Notes: generated by a model not told the origin, from the sequence alone. DNA of 64,000 bases from Oceanithermus profundus DSM 14977 (GCF_000183745.1 NC_014761.1:868001-932000); one strand, 5' to 3'; shown: positions 1 through 8,859, counted from the stretch's first letter. Translations and numbers: made by a program.

Positions 1-570
1 GGCGGCCAGCGCGGCCTCGGCCTCGGGCTTGGGGCGGCGGCTGGTGTAGAGCACCTTCATCTCGAAGCCGCGGGCGCGGCGGGCGAAGGCCTGGCCGATG
101 CGGCCGAAGCCGACCACGCCCACGGTCGCGCCGTGCAGCTCGGGGCCCAGCAGCAGCTCGGGGTGCCAGGTCTTCCACTCGCCCCGGCGGACGTAGTCGT
201 GCCCCTCGACGACCCGGCGGGCGGCGGCCGCGAGCAGCGCGAAGGCCAGGTCGGCGGTGGCGTCGGTGAGTACGCCGGGGGTGTGGGTGACCACGATGCC
301 GCGCTCTCTGGCGGCTTCCAGGTCGACGTTGTCGAGGCCCACGGCGTACTGGGCGATCACCTTCAGGCCCGGGCCGGCGGCGTCCATCAGCTCGGCGTCC
401 ACGCGGTCCTCGAGCATCGTGATCAGTCCGGCGGCGCCGCGCACGCGCTCGAGCAGGACCGCGCGCGGCGGAGCCAGGAACTCGGGCCAGACGTCCACCT
501 GGTAGCCGGCCTGGCGCAGTTCGTCGAGTGCGGTTCCGGGAAGGCTGCGGGTGACGAAGACGCGCTCCAT
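1..570 (-). CDS. D-2-hydroxyacid dehydrogenase (glyoxylate/hydroxypyruvate reductase type), C-terminus beyond window
   Basis: NAD(P)-dependent D-2-hydroxyacid dehydrogenase, probably reducing glyoxylate or hydroxypyruvate in the cytoplasm. About 190 N-terminal residues are visible from the ATG at 570-568. The substrate-domain signature [19 protein letters not shown] leads into [18 protein letters not shown], and the Rossmann loop [12 protein letters not shown] starts near residue 147, followed by TSRR, where an Arg would favour NADP(H). The catalytic Arg/Glu/His lie in the missing half. It is the last of three closely spaced minus-strand genes, 4 nt after the HEXXH protein. Family is clear; exact substrate is inferred. 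Confidence 0.85.
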   Translation of the reverse strand, partial: MERVFVTRSLPGTALDELRQAGYQVDVWPEFLAPPRAVLLERVRGAAGLITMLEDRVDAELMDAAGPGLKVIAQYAVGLDNVDLEAARERGIVVTHTPGVLTDATADLAFALLAAAARRVVEGHDYVRRGEWKTWHPELLLGPELHGATVGVVGFGRIGQAFARRARGFEMKVLYTSRRPKPEAEAALAA

Positions 571-574
571 GCCC

Positions 575-1339
575 TCAGGTTACCTTCTCGCCGAAGGTGC
601 GGAAGAAGGCCCGCAGGCCGGGTTCGGCCGCGAGCAGCTTGCGGTGCAGGTCGCGGCGGGCGAGGGGGGCGGCCTCGAGCAGGCGCCGCACGAAGCGGTC
701 CCCGCTCTCCTCGATCATGCGCGCGGCCTCGAGCGTGAAGACGCCCTGGAACCAAAGCTGCTCGCCCAGGGGGCGGCGCGGGTAGCGCTCGAAGCCCCCG
801 AGGCTGCGGCGCTGGGGCTCGAGCCGGCGCGCCAGCTCGGCCCAGGCGCGCGCCTGGGCGTAGAGGTCGCGGTCGCTGCGGTAGAGGGCGAGCATGTAGA
901 GGTAGTTGGCCAAGAACTCGTCCACCCAGCGCACCCGCGCCCTCAGCCCCCAGGCCACCGCCACCGCGTGGGCGTACTCGTGGGCGATCATCAGGTCCAG
1001 AAAGACCGCCAGCGGCCCGGGCAGCCGTCCGCCACGGCGGGCGGCCTCGGCGAAGACGTGGGTCAGGCGCTCGAGCAGCCGGTCGGGGTAGCGCAGCGGT
1101 GCGAAGACGCCGCTGTTCTCGCCCGGCTTGCTGCGCTGGAAGGGGTAACCGTAGGGGAGGCGGGTGAAACGCCGCCAGTCGTGTTCGTCGAGCACGTAGA
1201 GGGTGACCGGCGGCACCGGGCGTATCGGCTCGAGCGCGTCGTGGAGCCGCGCCAGGAAACGCTGCAGCTCCGCCGCACGCCGGCGGCTGCCGGGCGAGTA
1301 CTCGGCGGGCACGTGGGGGTGGGGCAGGCGCTTCAGCAC
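575..1339 (-). CDS. Putative zinc metallopeptidase with HEYAH motif, family not recognised
   Basis: 254-residue protein starting at a GTG (1339-1337), only 2 nt after the GNAT stop, so translationally coupled. The central helix carries HEYAH at residues 120-124, followed 17 residues later by an acidic pair (DEF, Glu141) in a Tyr/Leu-rich helix. This is the HEXXH plus downstream Glu arrangement of gluzincin peptidases. No signal peptide or membrane segment is seen. The rest is Arg-rich and matches no family I can name. Zinc binding and peptidase activity are inferred from the motif alone. Confidence 0.6.
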   Translation of the reverse strand: MLKRLPHPHVPAEYSPGSRRRAAELQRFLARLHDALEPIRPVPPVTLYVLDEHDWRRFTRLPYGYPFQRSKPGENSGVFAPLRYPDRLLERLTHVFAEAARRGGRLPGPLAVFLDLMIAHEYAHAVAVAWGLRARVRWVDEFLANYLYMLALYRSDRDLYAQARAWAELARRLEPQRRSLGGFERYPRRPLGEQLWFQGVFTLEAARMIEESGDRFVRRLLEAAPLARRDLHRKLLAAEPGLRAFFRTFGEKVT

Positions 1340-1341
1340 GG

Positions 1342-1797
1342 TCAGGGTTTGAACTCCAGGTAGCGGCCGTGGGGGCGAAAGCCCAACCGCTCGTACATCC
1401 AGCGGGCGTCGTCGGAGGTGAAGAGCCGCACCCTCCGGATGCCCTCGGCCTTCGCGTAGTCCAGGGCCGTGCGGGTCAGGCGGCCCGCCAGCCCGCGCAT
1501 GCGGCGGTCGGGCAGGACGTAGACGTTGTGCATGAAGGCCTCGACGAGCCGGGGGCGGCCGGGTTTGGGCGGCATGGGCTCGAGGGTCATCGCCAGCACC
1601 GCCACCGCCTCGCCCATGTCCTCGGCGATCCAGGCGACCTCACGCTCGGTGGAGAGCGCCCAGGCGAAGTAGTTTTCCGAGGCGTGGGCGAACTCGGCCT
1701 CGTCCCCCTCGAGCCGTCCCATCTCGCGGAAGAGTTGCACCCGGAACCGCGCCAGGACCGCGGCGTCGTCGGGGGTGGCGGGGCGGATCCGGAGCAC
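1342..1797 (-). CDS. GNAT-family N-acetyltransferase
   Basis: 151-residue single-domain GNAT acetyltransferase, transferring an acetyl group from acetyl-CoA to an unknown amine. The N-terminus IRPATPDDAAVLARFR is the usual first strand and helix. The acetyl-CoA loop is seen as VLPDRRMRGLAGRLTR near residues 95-110, and the C-terminus has the typical ARWMYERLGFRPHGRYLEF. The GTG start at 1797-1795 follows a TACAAT box by 6 nt, so the mRNA is probably leaderless. It opens a three-gene minus-strand operon with the HEXXH protein and the dehydrogenase. Confidence 0.85.
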   Translation of the reverse strand: MLRIRPATPDDAAVLARFRVQLFREMGRLEGDEAEFAHASENYFAWALSTEREVAWIAEDMGEAVAVLAMTLEPMPPKPGRPRLVEAFMHNVYVLPDRRMRGLAGRLTRTALDYAKAEGIRRVRLFTSDDARWMYERLGFRPHGRYLEFKP

Positions 1798-1803
1798 GGT
1801 TCC

Positions 1804-1809
1804 ATTGTA
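1804..1809 (-). promoter_or_regulatory. Leaderless -10 box TACAAT of the GNAT operon
   Basis: TACAAT on the minus strand, 6 nt before the GTG start, which places transcription start at or next to the start codon. No ribosome-binding site is present. Confidence 0.6.
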
Positions 1810-1814
1810 GGGGT

Positions 1815-1876
1815 ACGTAGTTCGTTGTGCGTGGTTTGTGGTGGCCGATGCCCCTAGCTAGTGGCTCGTAGCATGT
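1815..1876. repeat. Degenerate heptanucleotide repeats (NCGTNGT and RGCNNGT types)
   Basis: In register, 1815-1842 reads ACGTAGT, TCGTTGT, GCGTGGT, TTGTGGT. 1856-1876 reads AGCTAGT, GGCTCGT, AGCATGT. The same unit types recur at 12248-12275 and, on the opposite strand, at 12505-12546. Confidence 0.7.
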
Positions 1877-1937
1877 AGTGTTTTATCGGGACCCTTCGCG
1901 GCAGTTAAAACCCTCAGTTGGGTTGCGACGAAATAAG

Positions 1938-1993
1938 ACACCCTCCCCCTCGGGGAGGGTCGGGGTGGGGGTTGTTGGCGTTGTAGAAGCCCA
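1938..1993 (+). repeat. GC-rich palindromic repeat, copy 1
   Basis: A 9-bp inverted repeat (ACCCTCCCC at 1940-1948, GGGGAGGGT at 1952-1960) is followed by GGGGGTTGTTGGCG and a tail ending GAAGCCC. The same order of elements occurs at 2206-2254 and, inverted, at 2066-2109. Confidence 0.65.
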
Positions 1994-2015
1994 AAAGTTG
2001 GTCGCCGATGCATGA

Positions 2016-2057
2016 CCAACCCACATCCCAGGCCCTACACCCCGCATCCGATATCCC
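2016..2057. repeat. Pyrimidine-rich heptanucleotide repeats
   Basis: Six consecutive heptads in register: CCAACCC, ACATCCC, AGGCCCT, ACACCCC, GCATCCG, ATATCCC. C-rich positions recur every seven bases although no unit is perfectly conserved. Confidence 0.6.
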
Positions 2058-2065
2058 AGCAAACA

Positions 2066-2109
2066 ACCCCCCTCTGGCTGCTTCGCAGCCATCTCCCCCA
2101 AGGGGGAGG
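2066..2109 (-). repeat. GC-rich palindromic repeat, copy 2 (inverted)
   Basis: Read on the minus strand it begins with a 7-bp hairpin (CTCCCCC/GGGGGAG at 2093-2108) and ends GGGGGGTTGTT, like copy 1. It carries an extra perfect hairpin TGGCTGC-TTC-GCAGCCA at 2075-2091. Confidence 0.6.
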
Positions 2110-2205
2110 CTTGCGCCGACTCTCGGCGTCTCGCCGCTGGCTTTGCTTTTCAATCCGAAACCAATAAAGGTTCCTTCATCTGTTTTCGGTGGCCGGTGGA
2201 AGGCT

Positions 2206-2254
2206 TTCCCTCCCTCTCGGGAGGATGGGGGGTTGTTGGCGCTGATGAAGCCTA
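2206..2254 (+). repeat. GC-rich palindromic repeat, copy 3
   Basis: Same orientation as copy 1: a CCTCCC/GGGAGG hairpin, then GGGGGGTTGTTGGCG and a tail ending GAAGCC. It is a degenerate copy in which the hairpin arms are shorter. Confidence 0.6.
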
Positions 2255-2279
2255 GAGTTCACTTTTCCACTCGCAAGGG

Positions 2280-2321
2280 CCCCACTCCCCGCTTCCTACA
2301 CCCCACTCCCTACGCGAGCAC
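2280..2321. repeat. Heptanucleotide repeats abutting the recG stop codon
   Basis: Six heptads in register: CCCCACT, CCCCGCT, TCCTACA, CCCCACT, CCCTACG, CGAGCAC. The tract ends on the first base of the recG stop codon (complement of 2321-2323). Confidence 0.65.
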
Positions 2322-4651
2322 TAGATAATCTCCCTTAGCCCCACCGCCTCGCCGCGGAGCTGGAGCTCGCGTTTGAGGGCCTGGTGTTCGGGCTCGGTCA
2401 GGTAGGGGTCGGCCTCGAGGATGCGCTTGGCCGTGCTGCGGGCGCTTTCGATGATCTCCACGTCGCTGGTCAGGTCGCCCAGCTGCAGGTCGGGCAGGCC
2501 CGACTGGCGAGTGCCGCGGAGCTCTCCGGGCCCGCGCAGCTTCAGGTCCTGCTCGGCGACGTAGAAGCCGTCGGTCGATTTTTCGATCACCCGCAGGCGC
2601 TGCATCGTCTTGCGGCTGGTGTCGCCGGCGATCAGGATGCAGTAGGCCTGCTCGCCGCCGCGGCCCACGCGGCCGCGCAGCTGGTGCAGCTGGGCCAGGC
2701 CGAAGCGCTCGGCGTTTTCGATGATCATCAGGTTGGCCCCGGGGATGTCCACCCCCACCTCGATGACGGTGGTGCTCACCAGCACGTCGAAGTCGCGGTT
2801 TCGGAAGCGCTCCATCAGCGCGTCCTTCTCCTCGGCCTTCATGCGGCCGTGCAGCACCTCCACCCGTGCCTCGGGCAGCATCGCCGCCACCTCGCCGGCC
2901 AGCTCGGTGGCCGCGCGCACCTCGGCCATCACCTCGGCGTCGGACTCTTCGATCAGCGGGGCGACGACGAAGACCTGGTGCCCCTCGCCAATCAGTTTGC
3001 GGGCGAAGGCGTAGGCGTCCTTGCGGCTCCTCTGGGTGAGGAGCCGCGTCTTCACCGGCTTGCGGCCGGGCGGCATCTCGTCGATTACGCTTACCTCCAG
3101 GTCGCCGTAGAGGGTGAGCGCCAGCGAGCGGGGGATGGGGGTGGCCGTCATCACCAGCACGTCGGGCCGGCCCTGCAGCAGGGCGCGGCGCTGCATGACG
3201 CCGAAGCGGTGCTCCTCGTCGATCACCGCCAGGCCCAGCTCGCGGAACCGGACCTCTTTCTGGATCAGGGCGTGGGTGCCCACCACCACGTCCACCTCGC
3301 CGGATTCGATGCGCGCGTAGACCCGCTTCTTCTCGCCGGCCTTCATGCTGCCGGTCAGCAGCTCCACCCGCACCCCCAGCGGCCAGAGGTAGCGGGTCAG
3401 GTTGGCGAAGTGCTGCTTGGCCAGGATCTCGGTGGGGGCCATGAGCGCCCCCTGCTTTTGGTTCCTGGCGGCGACGTAGAGGGCGGCGGCGGCCACCGCG
3501 GTCTTGCCCGATCCCACGTCGCCCTGCAAGAGCCGCGCCATCTGGCGCTCGCTTCGCATGTCCGCCAGGATCTCGTCCAGCACCCGCCGCTGGGCGGCGG
3601 TGGGTTCGAAGGGGAGGGCATCGAGGAAGGTGCACAGGTCCTCCTCGCGCACCTCGAAGATCTGGCCCACCAGCGCCGAGGCGCCCGAGGTGAGCAGGAC
3701 CCGAAGCTCGAGGAAGAGGAACTCGTCGAACTTCAGCCGCTCGAGCGCCCGGGCCAGGTGCTGCTCGCTTTCGGGAAAGTGAATCTGGCGCAGGGCGAAG
3801 TCGAGGTCGGCCAGGCCCAGCTCTTGTCGCAGTTCTTCCGGCAGGGGATCGGGGACCTCTTTGATGGCCTCCAGCGCCCGCCAAACGCTACGGCGCAGCC
3901 AGGCCTGGCTCATCCGCTCGCCCAGGCTGTAGACGGGCACGATGCGGCCGGTGGAGAGCTGCTCGCCGCCCTCGGCCTCGAAGTACTCCACCGCCAGGTT
4001 GCGCACCCGGCCGCGGACGGTGTAGCGGCCGGTGACCACGATCTTCTCGCCTTCGCGCAGCTGCCCCATTACCCAGGGCTGGTTGAACCAGACGGCGGTG
4101 AGCTTGTGGCCGCGGTCGTCGGCGAGGCGCGCCTGGGTGATGAGCATCTTCTTGCGCGGCGTCTTGACCTGGCTCTTGGAGAGCACGGTGGCCACCACCG
4201 TGGCCTTGGCGCCCGGGGCCAGGGCGGCGAAGCCGGGGAGGGTGCGGCGGTCCTCGTGGCGGCGGGGATAGTAGAAGAGCAGGTCGCGCAGGGTGCGCAC
4301 GCCCAGCGAGCGCATCTTCTGCGGGCCGCCGGGGCCTAGGGGGATTGCGTCGACCGGGGCGTCCAGCTCCGTCGCCGGCGGCTCCTCCACGGGGGCTTGG
4401 GTTTTCGCAGGGGCCCGGGCGGGGGCGGCCGCGACGCCCAGCCGGGCGAGCGCTTCGCGCAGGCGGGCACAGCGCGCGTCAGGCTCGAGCGCGGCGTAAC
4501 CCTCGAGCAACTCGATCACCTCGGGAAAGGGCCGCGCCAGGTTGTGGACGAGCTTTTCCAGTCCCCCGGCCACGACCCGGTCCCGGCAGCCGGTGGCCAG
4601 CTCGCGCTCGAGCGGCCGCGCCAGCCGCTGGATGAGTTCCCGCCGCGTCAC
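2321..4651 (-). CDS. recG: ATP-dependent DNA helicase RecG
   Basis: Branch-migration helicase that remodels stalled forks and recombination intermediates. The 776 residues exceed the E. coli enzyme (about 690); the extra length is an Ala/Arg-rich N-terminal region of about 80 residues. The wedge/OB domain follows, with [15 protein letters not shown] near residue 125. Walker A is [16 protein letters not shown], and the Walker B motif is IDEEHRFGV, a DEEH variant of the usual DEQH. The C-terminal TRG-type region contains [14 protein letters not shown] and [14 protein letters not shown]. The GTG start at 4651-4649 follows TAGAAT by 6 nt. Transcribed alone, divergent from the M16 genes. Confidence 0.96.
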   Translation of the reverse strand: MTRRELIQRLARPLERELATGCRDRVVAGGLEKLVHNLARPFPEVIELLEGYAALEPDARCARLREALARLGVAAAPARAPAKTQAPVEEPPATELDAPVDAIPLGPGGPQKMRSLGVRTLRDLLFYYPRRHEDRRTLPGFAALAPGAKATVVATVLSKSQVKTPRKKMLITQARLADDRGHKLTAVWFNQPWVMGQLREGEKIVVTGRYTVRGRVRNLAVEYFEAEGGEQLSTGRIVPVYSLGERMSQAWLRRSVWRALEAIKEVPDPLPEELRQELGLADLDFALRQIHFPESEQHLARALERLKFDEFLFLELRVLLTSGASALVGQIFEVREEDLCTFLDALPFEPTAAQRRVLDEILADMRSERQMARLLQGDVGSGKTAVAAAALYVAARNQKQGALMAPTEILAKQHFANLTRYLWPLGVRVELLTGSMKAGEKKRVYARIESGEVDVVVGTHALIQKEVRFRELGLAVIDEEHRFGVMQRRALLQGRPDVLVMTATPIPRSLALTLYGDLEVSVIDEMPPGRKPVKTRLLTQRSRKDAYAFARKLIGEGHQVFVVAPLIEESDAEVMAEVRAATELAGEVAAMLPEARVEVLHGRMKAEEKDALMERFRNRDFDVLVSTTVIEVGVDIPGANLMIIENAERFGLAQLHQLRGRVGRGGEQAYCILIAGDTSRKTMQRLRVIEKSTDGFYVAEQDLKLRGPGELRGTRQSGLPDLQLGDLTSDVEIIESARSTAKRILEADPYLTEPEHQALKRELQLRGEAVGLREII

Positions 4652-4657
4652 GCGGCC

Positions 4658-4663
4658 ATTCTA
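4658..4663 (-). promoter_or_regulatory. Leaderless -10 box TAGAAT of recG
   Basis: TAGAAT, 6 nt before the GTG start on the minus strand, with no Shine-Dalgarno between them. Confidence 0.6.
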
Positions 4664-4715
4664 CCCGCCGCACGGAAACGTCGGTTCCTGAACCCGATCA
4701 GGCAAAACCGGAAAG

Positions 4716-4721
4716 TATAAT
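4716..4721 (+). promoter_or_regulatory. Leaderless -10 box TATAAT of the M16 peptidase operon
   Basis: Perfect TATAAT 6 nt before the GTG start at 4728, placing the transcript 5' end at the start codon. No convincing -35 hexamer at 16-18 nt. Confidence 0.65.
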
Positions 4722-4727
4722 CTTCGG

Positions 4728-5954
4728 GTGGCGGCCCCTGTTGTGCATACCCTGGACAACGGGCTCCGGGTGGCGGTGGAACCGCAGCCCTGGAACCCGG
4801 GACTCAGTTTTACGATCTTGGTGCCCGTAGGGGCGACGAGCGACCCCGAGGAGCGGCTGGGCGCGGCCAGCATGCTGGAGACCTGGCTCTGGAAGGGGGC
4901 CGGGCCCCGAGGGGCCCGCGCCTTCGCCGACGCGCTCGACGCGCTGGGCGTGCGGCGGCAGTCGGGGGCGGGGGTGGAGTACACCACCTTCTCCGCCTCG
5001 TTGCTGCCCGAGGGCTTTTCGGCTGCCCTCGAGCTCTACGCCGACCTGTTGATGCGCCCGCACCTGCCGGACGACGCCTTCGAGTCGGTGCGCGCCCTGG
5101 CGTTGCAGGAGCTGGCCGCCCTGGAGGACCAGCCCCCGCGCAAGTTGCTGGGCCGGCTCAGGCGCGAAGCCTTCGCCAGCCCCCACGGGCAGCCCGTCGA
5201 GGGCGAGCGGGAGACGCTCGAGCGGATGACCCCGGACGCGCTGCGCGAGGAGTACCGCCGCCGTTACGGTGCCGGAGGCTCCGTCCTCGCGGTCTCGGGC
5301 GGGGTCGACCCCGACGAGGTCCTGCGGATCGCCGAGAAGCACCTCGGTGCCTGGAGCGGCGACGCCCCGGCCCCTCCGGCCGTCCGCCTAACCGTGCCGC
5401 ACCGTTTCCACATCGACCAGGAGACCGAGCAGGTGCAGATCGGCCTCTTCTACAAGGACGTGCCCCCGGGGCACTACGACTTCTACGCCTCGCGCCTTGC
5501 CGTCGCCGTGCTCTCGGGCGGCATGAGCAGCCGCCTCTTCACCGAGGTGCGCGAAAAGCGCGGCCTCGTCTACGCGGTGAGCGCCAGCCCCGGTTCGGTC
5601 AAGGGCTTCGGCTACCTGACCGCCTACGCCGGAACCATGCCGGAGCGGGCGCAGGCCACGCTGGAGGTCATGGAGGAGGAGATCGAGCGGCTGGCCGAGG
5701 GGGTGACCCGGGAGGAGCTGGACCGCGCCAAGGTGGGCGTGCGCGCCGACCTGGTGCTCTCGGGCGAGTCGAGCCGGGCCCGCGCCGGCGCGCTGGCGCG
5801 CGACCTCTTCATCCTCGACCGGGCGCGCAGCCTGGAAGAGGTGGAGGCCGAGGTGATGGACGTCACCCTCGAGCGCCTCAACGCCTTCCTCGCAGGGCGG
5901 CCCTACCGCGACCCCTGGATCGGCAGCCTGGGCACCGTGGAGGTGGGGGCATGA
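4728..5954 (+). CDS. M16B peptidase-like protein, non-catalytic partner subunit
   Basis: 408-residue M16-fold protein. The zinc motif HXXEH is absent: the equivalent helix reads AASMLETWLWKG, with neither His nor the catalytic Glu arrangement. The C-terminal half keeps the substrate-binding R/Y pair in VREKRGLVYAVS. This is the signature of the inactive subunit in heterodimeric M16B peptidases. It overlaps the next gene, which has the zinc site but lacks the R/Y pair, by 4 nt (ATGA), so the two are probably made in equal amounts and assemble into one enzyme. Leaderless GTG start. Confidence 0.88.
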   Translation: MAAPVVHTLDNGLRVAVEPQPWNPGLSFTILVPVGATSDPEERLGAASMLETWLWKGAGPRGARAFADALDALGVRRQSGAGVEYTTFSASLLPEGFSAALELYADLLMRPHLPDDAFESVRALALQELAALEDQPPRKLLGRLRREAFASPHGQPVEGERETLERMTPDALREEYRRRYGAGGSVLAVSGGVDPDEVLRIAEKHLGAWSGDAPAPPAVRLTVPHRFHIDQETEQVQIGLFYKDVPPGHYDFYASRLAVAVLSGGMSSRLFTEVREKRGLVYAVSASPGSVKGFGYLTAYAGTMPERAQATLEVMEEEIERLAEGVTREELDRAKVGVRADLVLSGESSRARAGALARDLFILDRARSLEEVEAEVMDVTLERLNAFLAGRPYRDPWIGSLGTVEVGA

Positions 5955-7186
5955 GCCTGTTGACGTTCCGGGAAGCCACGCTGCCCAACGGCCTGCGCGT
6001 GATCGCCGAGATCAACCCCGAGGCCAAGAGCACGGCCCTCGGCTACTTCGTGCGCACCGGGAGCCGCGACGAGCTGGCGGGCGAAGAGGGCGTGAGCCAC
6101 TTTCTCGAGCACATGGTCTTCAAGGGCACCGAGCGCCGCAGCGCTTGGGACGTCAACCGCGAGTTCGACGAGATGGGCGCCAAGTACAACGCCTTCACCA
6201 ACGAAGAGCTCACCGTCTTCTACGGAGCGGTGCTGCCCGAGTTCGCGCCCCGGTTGCTCGACCTTCTCAGCGACCTGATGCGCCCGGCGCTGCGCGAGGA
6301 AGAGTTCGAGACCGAGCGTAAGGTGATCCTCGAGGAGATCGCCCTCTACCGCGACCGCCCGCACTTCGTGCTCTACGAACGCGCCCAGGAGGCCTACTTC
6401 GGGCGCCACCCGCTGGCCAAGCCGGTGCTGGGTACGACCGAGAGCATCGAGGCGATGACCCGGGCGCAGATGGCGGCCTACCACGCGCGCCGCTACGTGC
6501 CGAACAACATGACGCTCGCCTTCGCGGGCAACCTGGACTGGGACGAGATGCTGGCGCTCGCCGAGCGGATGACCCGCGGCTGGACCCAGGGGCCCGCACC
6601 GCGCAACCACCCGGGCTTCGCCCCCGAGCCGCGCCGCCTGCGCACGCCTTACGACAAGGCCAGCCAGGCCTACGCCGCCTTTATGGCGCCGGGGCACGCG
6701 GCCGCCGCCGAAGAGCGCTATGCGGCGCGGGTGCTGGCCGACGTCCTGGGCGATCCCGACAACGGCCGGCTCTTCTGGCGCCTCGTCGACCCGGGGCTGG
6801 CCGAGACGGCGATGGCCTACCACCACGAGTTCGAGGAGCTCGGGGTCTACCTCGTCTACGCGCAGGGGGACCCCGCCCACGAGGAGGAGGTCTCGGAGCG
6901 GATCCGCGAGGAGCTCGTGCGCCTCGAGAAGGGCGGGGTCGACGGCGAGGAGCTGGAGCGCGCCAAGCTCAAGACGGCCACCTCGCTCGTCTTCGCCGGC
7001 GAGACCTCGCTCAGCCGGCTCTTCTACCTCGGGCTCGGGTACAGCTACACCGGGCGGTACGAGGCGCTGGACACGGTACGGCGCTGGGTGATGCACCTGG
7101 AGCCCTACCACCTTAACGAGCTCCTGGAGGCCCGCCCCTTCAGCCGCGCCCTCGAGTACTGGCTGGTGCCCGCAGACCATGGCTAG
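5951..7186 (+). CDS. M16B zinc peptidase, catalytic subunit
   Basis: 411-residue M16-family zinc peptidase. The inverted zinc motif HFLEH lies near residue 53 in VSHFLEHMVFKGT, and the third ligand region is NAFTNEELTVFYG about 75 residues downstream. The position that holds RGLVY in the upstream protein reads VDPGLAETA here, so the substrate-binding pair is missing and must come from the partner. Start ATG at 5951 overlaps the upstream stop. Substrates of bacterial M16B enzymes are mostly unknown; peptide clearance or precursor processing are possibilities. Confidence 0.9.
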   Translation: MSLLTFREATLPNGLRVIAEINPEAKSTALGYFVRTGSRDELAGEEGVSHFLEHMVFKGTERRSAWDVNREFDEMGAKYNAFTNEELTVFYGAVLPEFAPRLLDLLSDLMRPALREEEFETERKVILEEIALYRDRPHFVLYERAQEAYFGRHPLAKPVLGTTESIEAMTRAQMAAYHARRYVPNNMTLAFAGNLDWDEMLALAERMTRGWTQGPAPRNHPGFAPEPRRLRTPYDKASQAYAAFMAPGHAAAAEERYAARVLADVLGDPDNGRLFWRLVDPGLAETAMAYHHEFEELGVYLVYAQGDPAHEEEVSERIREELVRLEKGGVDGEELERAKLKTATSLVFAGETSLSRLFYLGLGYSYTGRYEALDTVRRWVMHLEPYHLNELLEARPFSRALEYWLVPADHG

Positions 7187-8138
7187 GTGGCTGGCGCTGC
7201 TGGTGCTGTTGGGAGCGGCGCTGGCGCAGACACCGCTCGAGCTCGAAGCCTTCCGGCTCACCAACGAGGCCCGCAAGGCGCACGGCCTCGGCGCGCTCGC
7301 CTGGGACGACGCCGCCTACCGCGCGGCCCGCGCGCACGCGCTCGACATGCTCGAGCGCGGCTTCTTCGACCACGTCAACCCCGACGGCCTGGGCCCCGCC
7401 GAGCGCATGTGGGCCGCGGGGGTGCTCGAGGTCACCGTCGGGGAGAACCTGGCCTACTACGAGGGCTACACCCCGGAGTACGCCGCAGGCGTGGTCGTGG
7501 ACGACTGGCTCCGCAGCCCGCCGCACCGCAAGAACCTGCTCAAACCCGAGTTCACCCACCTGGGGCTGGCCCTGGTTCAGAAGGGCGACCGCATCGCCGT
7601 GGTGCAGAACTTCGTCGCCCGCCCTTTCCGCGTCTGGGTCTGGCAGACCCCCTCGCAAAAACGCGAGGGGCGGCTCAGCTACCGCGGAAGCGCCCGGGCG
7701 ACCGTGGGGGTGTTCGTGGACGGCGCGTTCGTGACGGCGTTGCAACCGCCCCGCTGGAGCGGGGAGCTGGACGTGGATCCGCAGAGCGAGGTCAGCCTCG
7801 GCCTCTGGAACGGCGGACGCTACCTGCTGGCCTGCGCGTTCACCCTTCCCGCGACCGGGTGCCGCCACCCCCGCATCGAGTGGAGCGCCCGCTACACGGA
7901 GCGGACCGTCGCGAGCGTCAAGCTGCAGCTGGGGCTGCCGCCGGGCGAGCACTGGCTGGCCTACGGTCCTGAGCCACGGCTCTTCCGCCGCGTGCAGGGC
8001 GACGCGGTGGTCGAGGTGCCCTTGAGCTGGCGGGTCGTATGGGTGGGAACGCCCCAAAAAGATAAGATAGAATATACCCATAGGATTCCGCTTCTGGGAA
8101 GCACCGCGGAACCGCTGCAGAAAGGAGCTCGACCGTGA
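7179..8138 (+). CDS. Secreted CAP-domain (SCP/PR-1-like) protein
   Basis: 319 residues with a short signal peptide (MARWLALLVLLGAALAQ) and an N-terminal CAP domain at about 20-155. Hallmarks are FRLTNEARKAHGLGALAWDD, FFDHVNPDGLGPAERMWAAG, VGENLAYYEG and the final SPPHRKNLLKPEFTHLG, which supply the conserved His/Glu cavity. The last 160 residues (cell-surface side) match no domain I recognise. The start overlaps the M16 stop by 8 nt, so it is the third gene of that operon. The 3' end carries an unusual AT-rich patch (8058-8082) that probably serves the next gene. Confidence 0.85.
   Translation: MARWLALLVLLGAALAQTPLELEAFRLTNEARKAHGLGALAWDDAAYRAARAHALDMLERGFFDHVNPDGLGPAERMWAAGVLEVTVGENLAYYEGYTPEYAAGVVVDDWLRSPPHRKNLLKPEFTHLGLALVQKGDRIAVVQNFVARPFRVWVWQTPSQKREGRLSYRGSARATVGVFVDGAFVTALQPPRWSGELDVDPQSEVSLGLWNGGRYLLACAFTLPATGCRHPRIEWSARYTERTVASVKLQLGLPPGEHWLAYGPEPRLFRRVQGDAVVEVPLSWRVVWVGTPQKDKIEYTHRIPLLGSTAEPLQKGARP
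8068..8073 (+). promoter_or_regulatory. Candidate -10 box TAGAAT for the 8135 gene
   Basis: TAGAAT inside an AT-rich patch within the end of the CAP-protein gene, 61 nt before the next start, which has its own ribosome-binding site. No clear -35. Confidence 0.4.
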
Positions 8139-8833
8139 AGCTACACCGTTGGTTTCCCGCCCTGGGGTTTTCGCTGGTCTTCCTGTTCTTCGGCTGCGCC
8201 CCCGGAGCCATTACCCCTGCGCCGATCTACGACAGCGGCGGCATGGCCACGGGGCCCTACCCGCCCTCCACGCGCGCCGGCCACTTCGACGAGGACGGTT
8301 TCTACATCAGCGCCGGGCCCGTAGGGCTGGGGCTCGAGGTGGCGCAGGGCCCCTGGCGCGGCGTTCTCTACGGCGGCTACACCGGCGCCGCGGGCCGGCT
8401 CTCCTGGTCGCAGGGTTCGTTCGGGGCCTCGCTGGACATGGCCTACAACAGCTACACCACCTGGGACTACGTGGACACGAACAACGACGGCATCCCCGAC
8501 ACCGACGTGGAGGTGACCACGAGCACGATGGGCGCGGCCTTTGACGGCGCCTACTACTTCGCCGTTCCCACCGAGTTCGGTTCGGCCTACATGGGACCGC
8601 GCGGGCGGCTCTACTACGCTTGCACCAAGAGGAACGGCAACCCCTTCGTCTGCAACCGCTACGGAGTCCTTCCCGGGGGCACCCTGGGCATTAACGTACC
8701 GCTTACGGTGTTCAGCGACCGCCTGACCCTGGGGTTCGAGGGCAGCGTCTTCCTGGTGGCGCCGGTCGTGACCGACCGCAGCGACTTCTCGGTCTTCAGC
8801 CCCTTCTCGGTCAGCCTCTCCTACCGCTTCTAG
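8135..8833 (+). CDS. Predicted lipoprotein or outer-membrane barrel protein, unknown function
   Basis: 232 residues from a GTG preceded by AAGGAG. The N-terminus is a hydrophobic signal followed by FLFFGCAPG, a plausible but non-ideal lipobox. The mature part is rich in Gly, Tyr and alternating polar/aromatic residues and ends VSLSYRF, a typical C-terminal beta-signal of outer-membrane barrels. A loop DTNNDGIPDTD resembles a calcium-binding type-3 repeat. It overlaps the CAP gene by 4 nt. An outer-membrane role is inferred from composition and the terminal aromatic residue. Confidence 0.6.
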   Translation: MKLHRWFPALGFSLVFLFFGCAPGAITPAPIYDSGGMATGPYPPSTRAGHFDEDGFYISAGPVGLGLEVAQGPWRGVLYGGYTGAAGRLSWSQGSFGASLDMAYNSYTTWDYVDTNNDGIPDTDVEVTTSTMGAAFDGAYYFAVPTEFGSAYMGPRGRLYYACTKRNGNPFVCNRYGVLPGGTLGINVPLTVFSDRLTLGFEGSVFLVAPVVTDRSDFSVFSPFSVSLSYRF

Positions 8834-8853
8834 CGCGTCCCGTCGCGGAGGCC

Positions 8854-8859
8854 TAAACT
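8854..8859 (+). promoter_or_regulatory. Leaderless -10 box TAAACT of the EamA gene
   Basis: TAAACT, 8 nt before the ATG at 8868. Confidence 0.45.

Larger units (their letters stand above)
1798..2320. other. 523-bp gene-free gap filled with degenerate repeats
   Basis: No credible gene lies between the GNAT start and the recG stop. Short open frames here are repeat-encoded and lack start signals or family resemblance. The stretch holds heptanucleotide-periodic tracts and three copies of a GC-rich palindromic repeat, listed separately. Confidence 0.75.

Noticed and set aside
2008-2328. Plus-strand 106-residue frame in the repeat gap
   Set aside because: It is encoded by heptads and palindromic repeats, lacks a ribosome-binding site and has repeat-driven Pro/Ser-rich composition.
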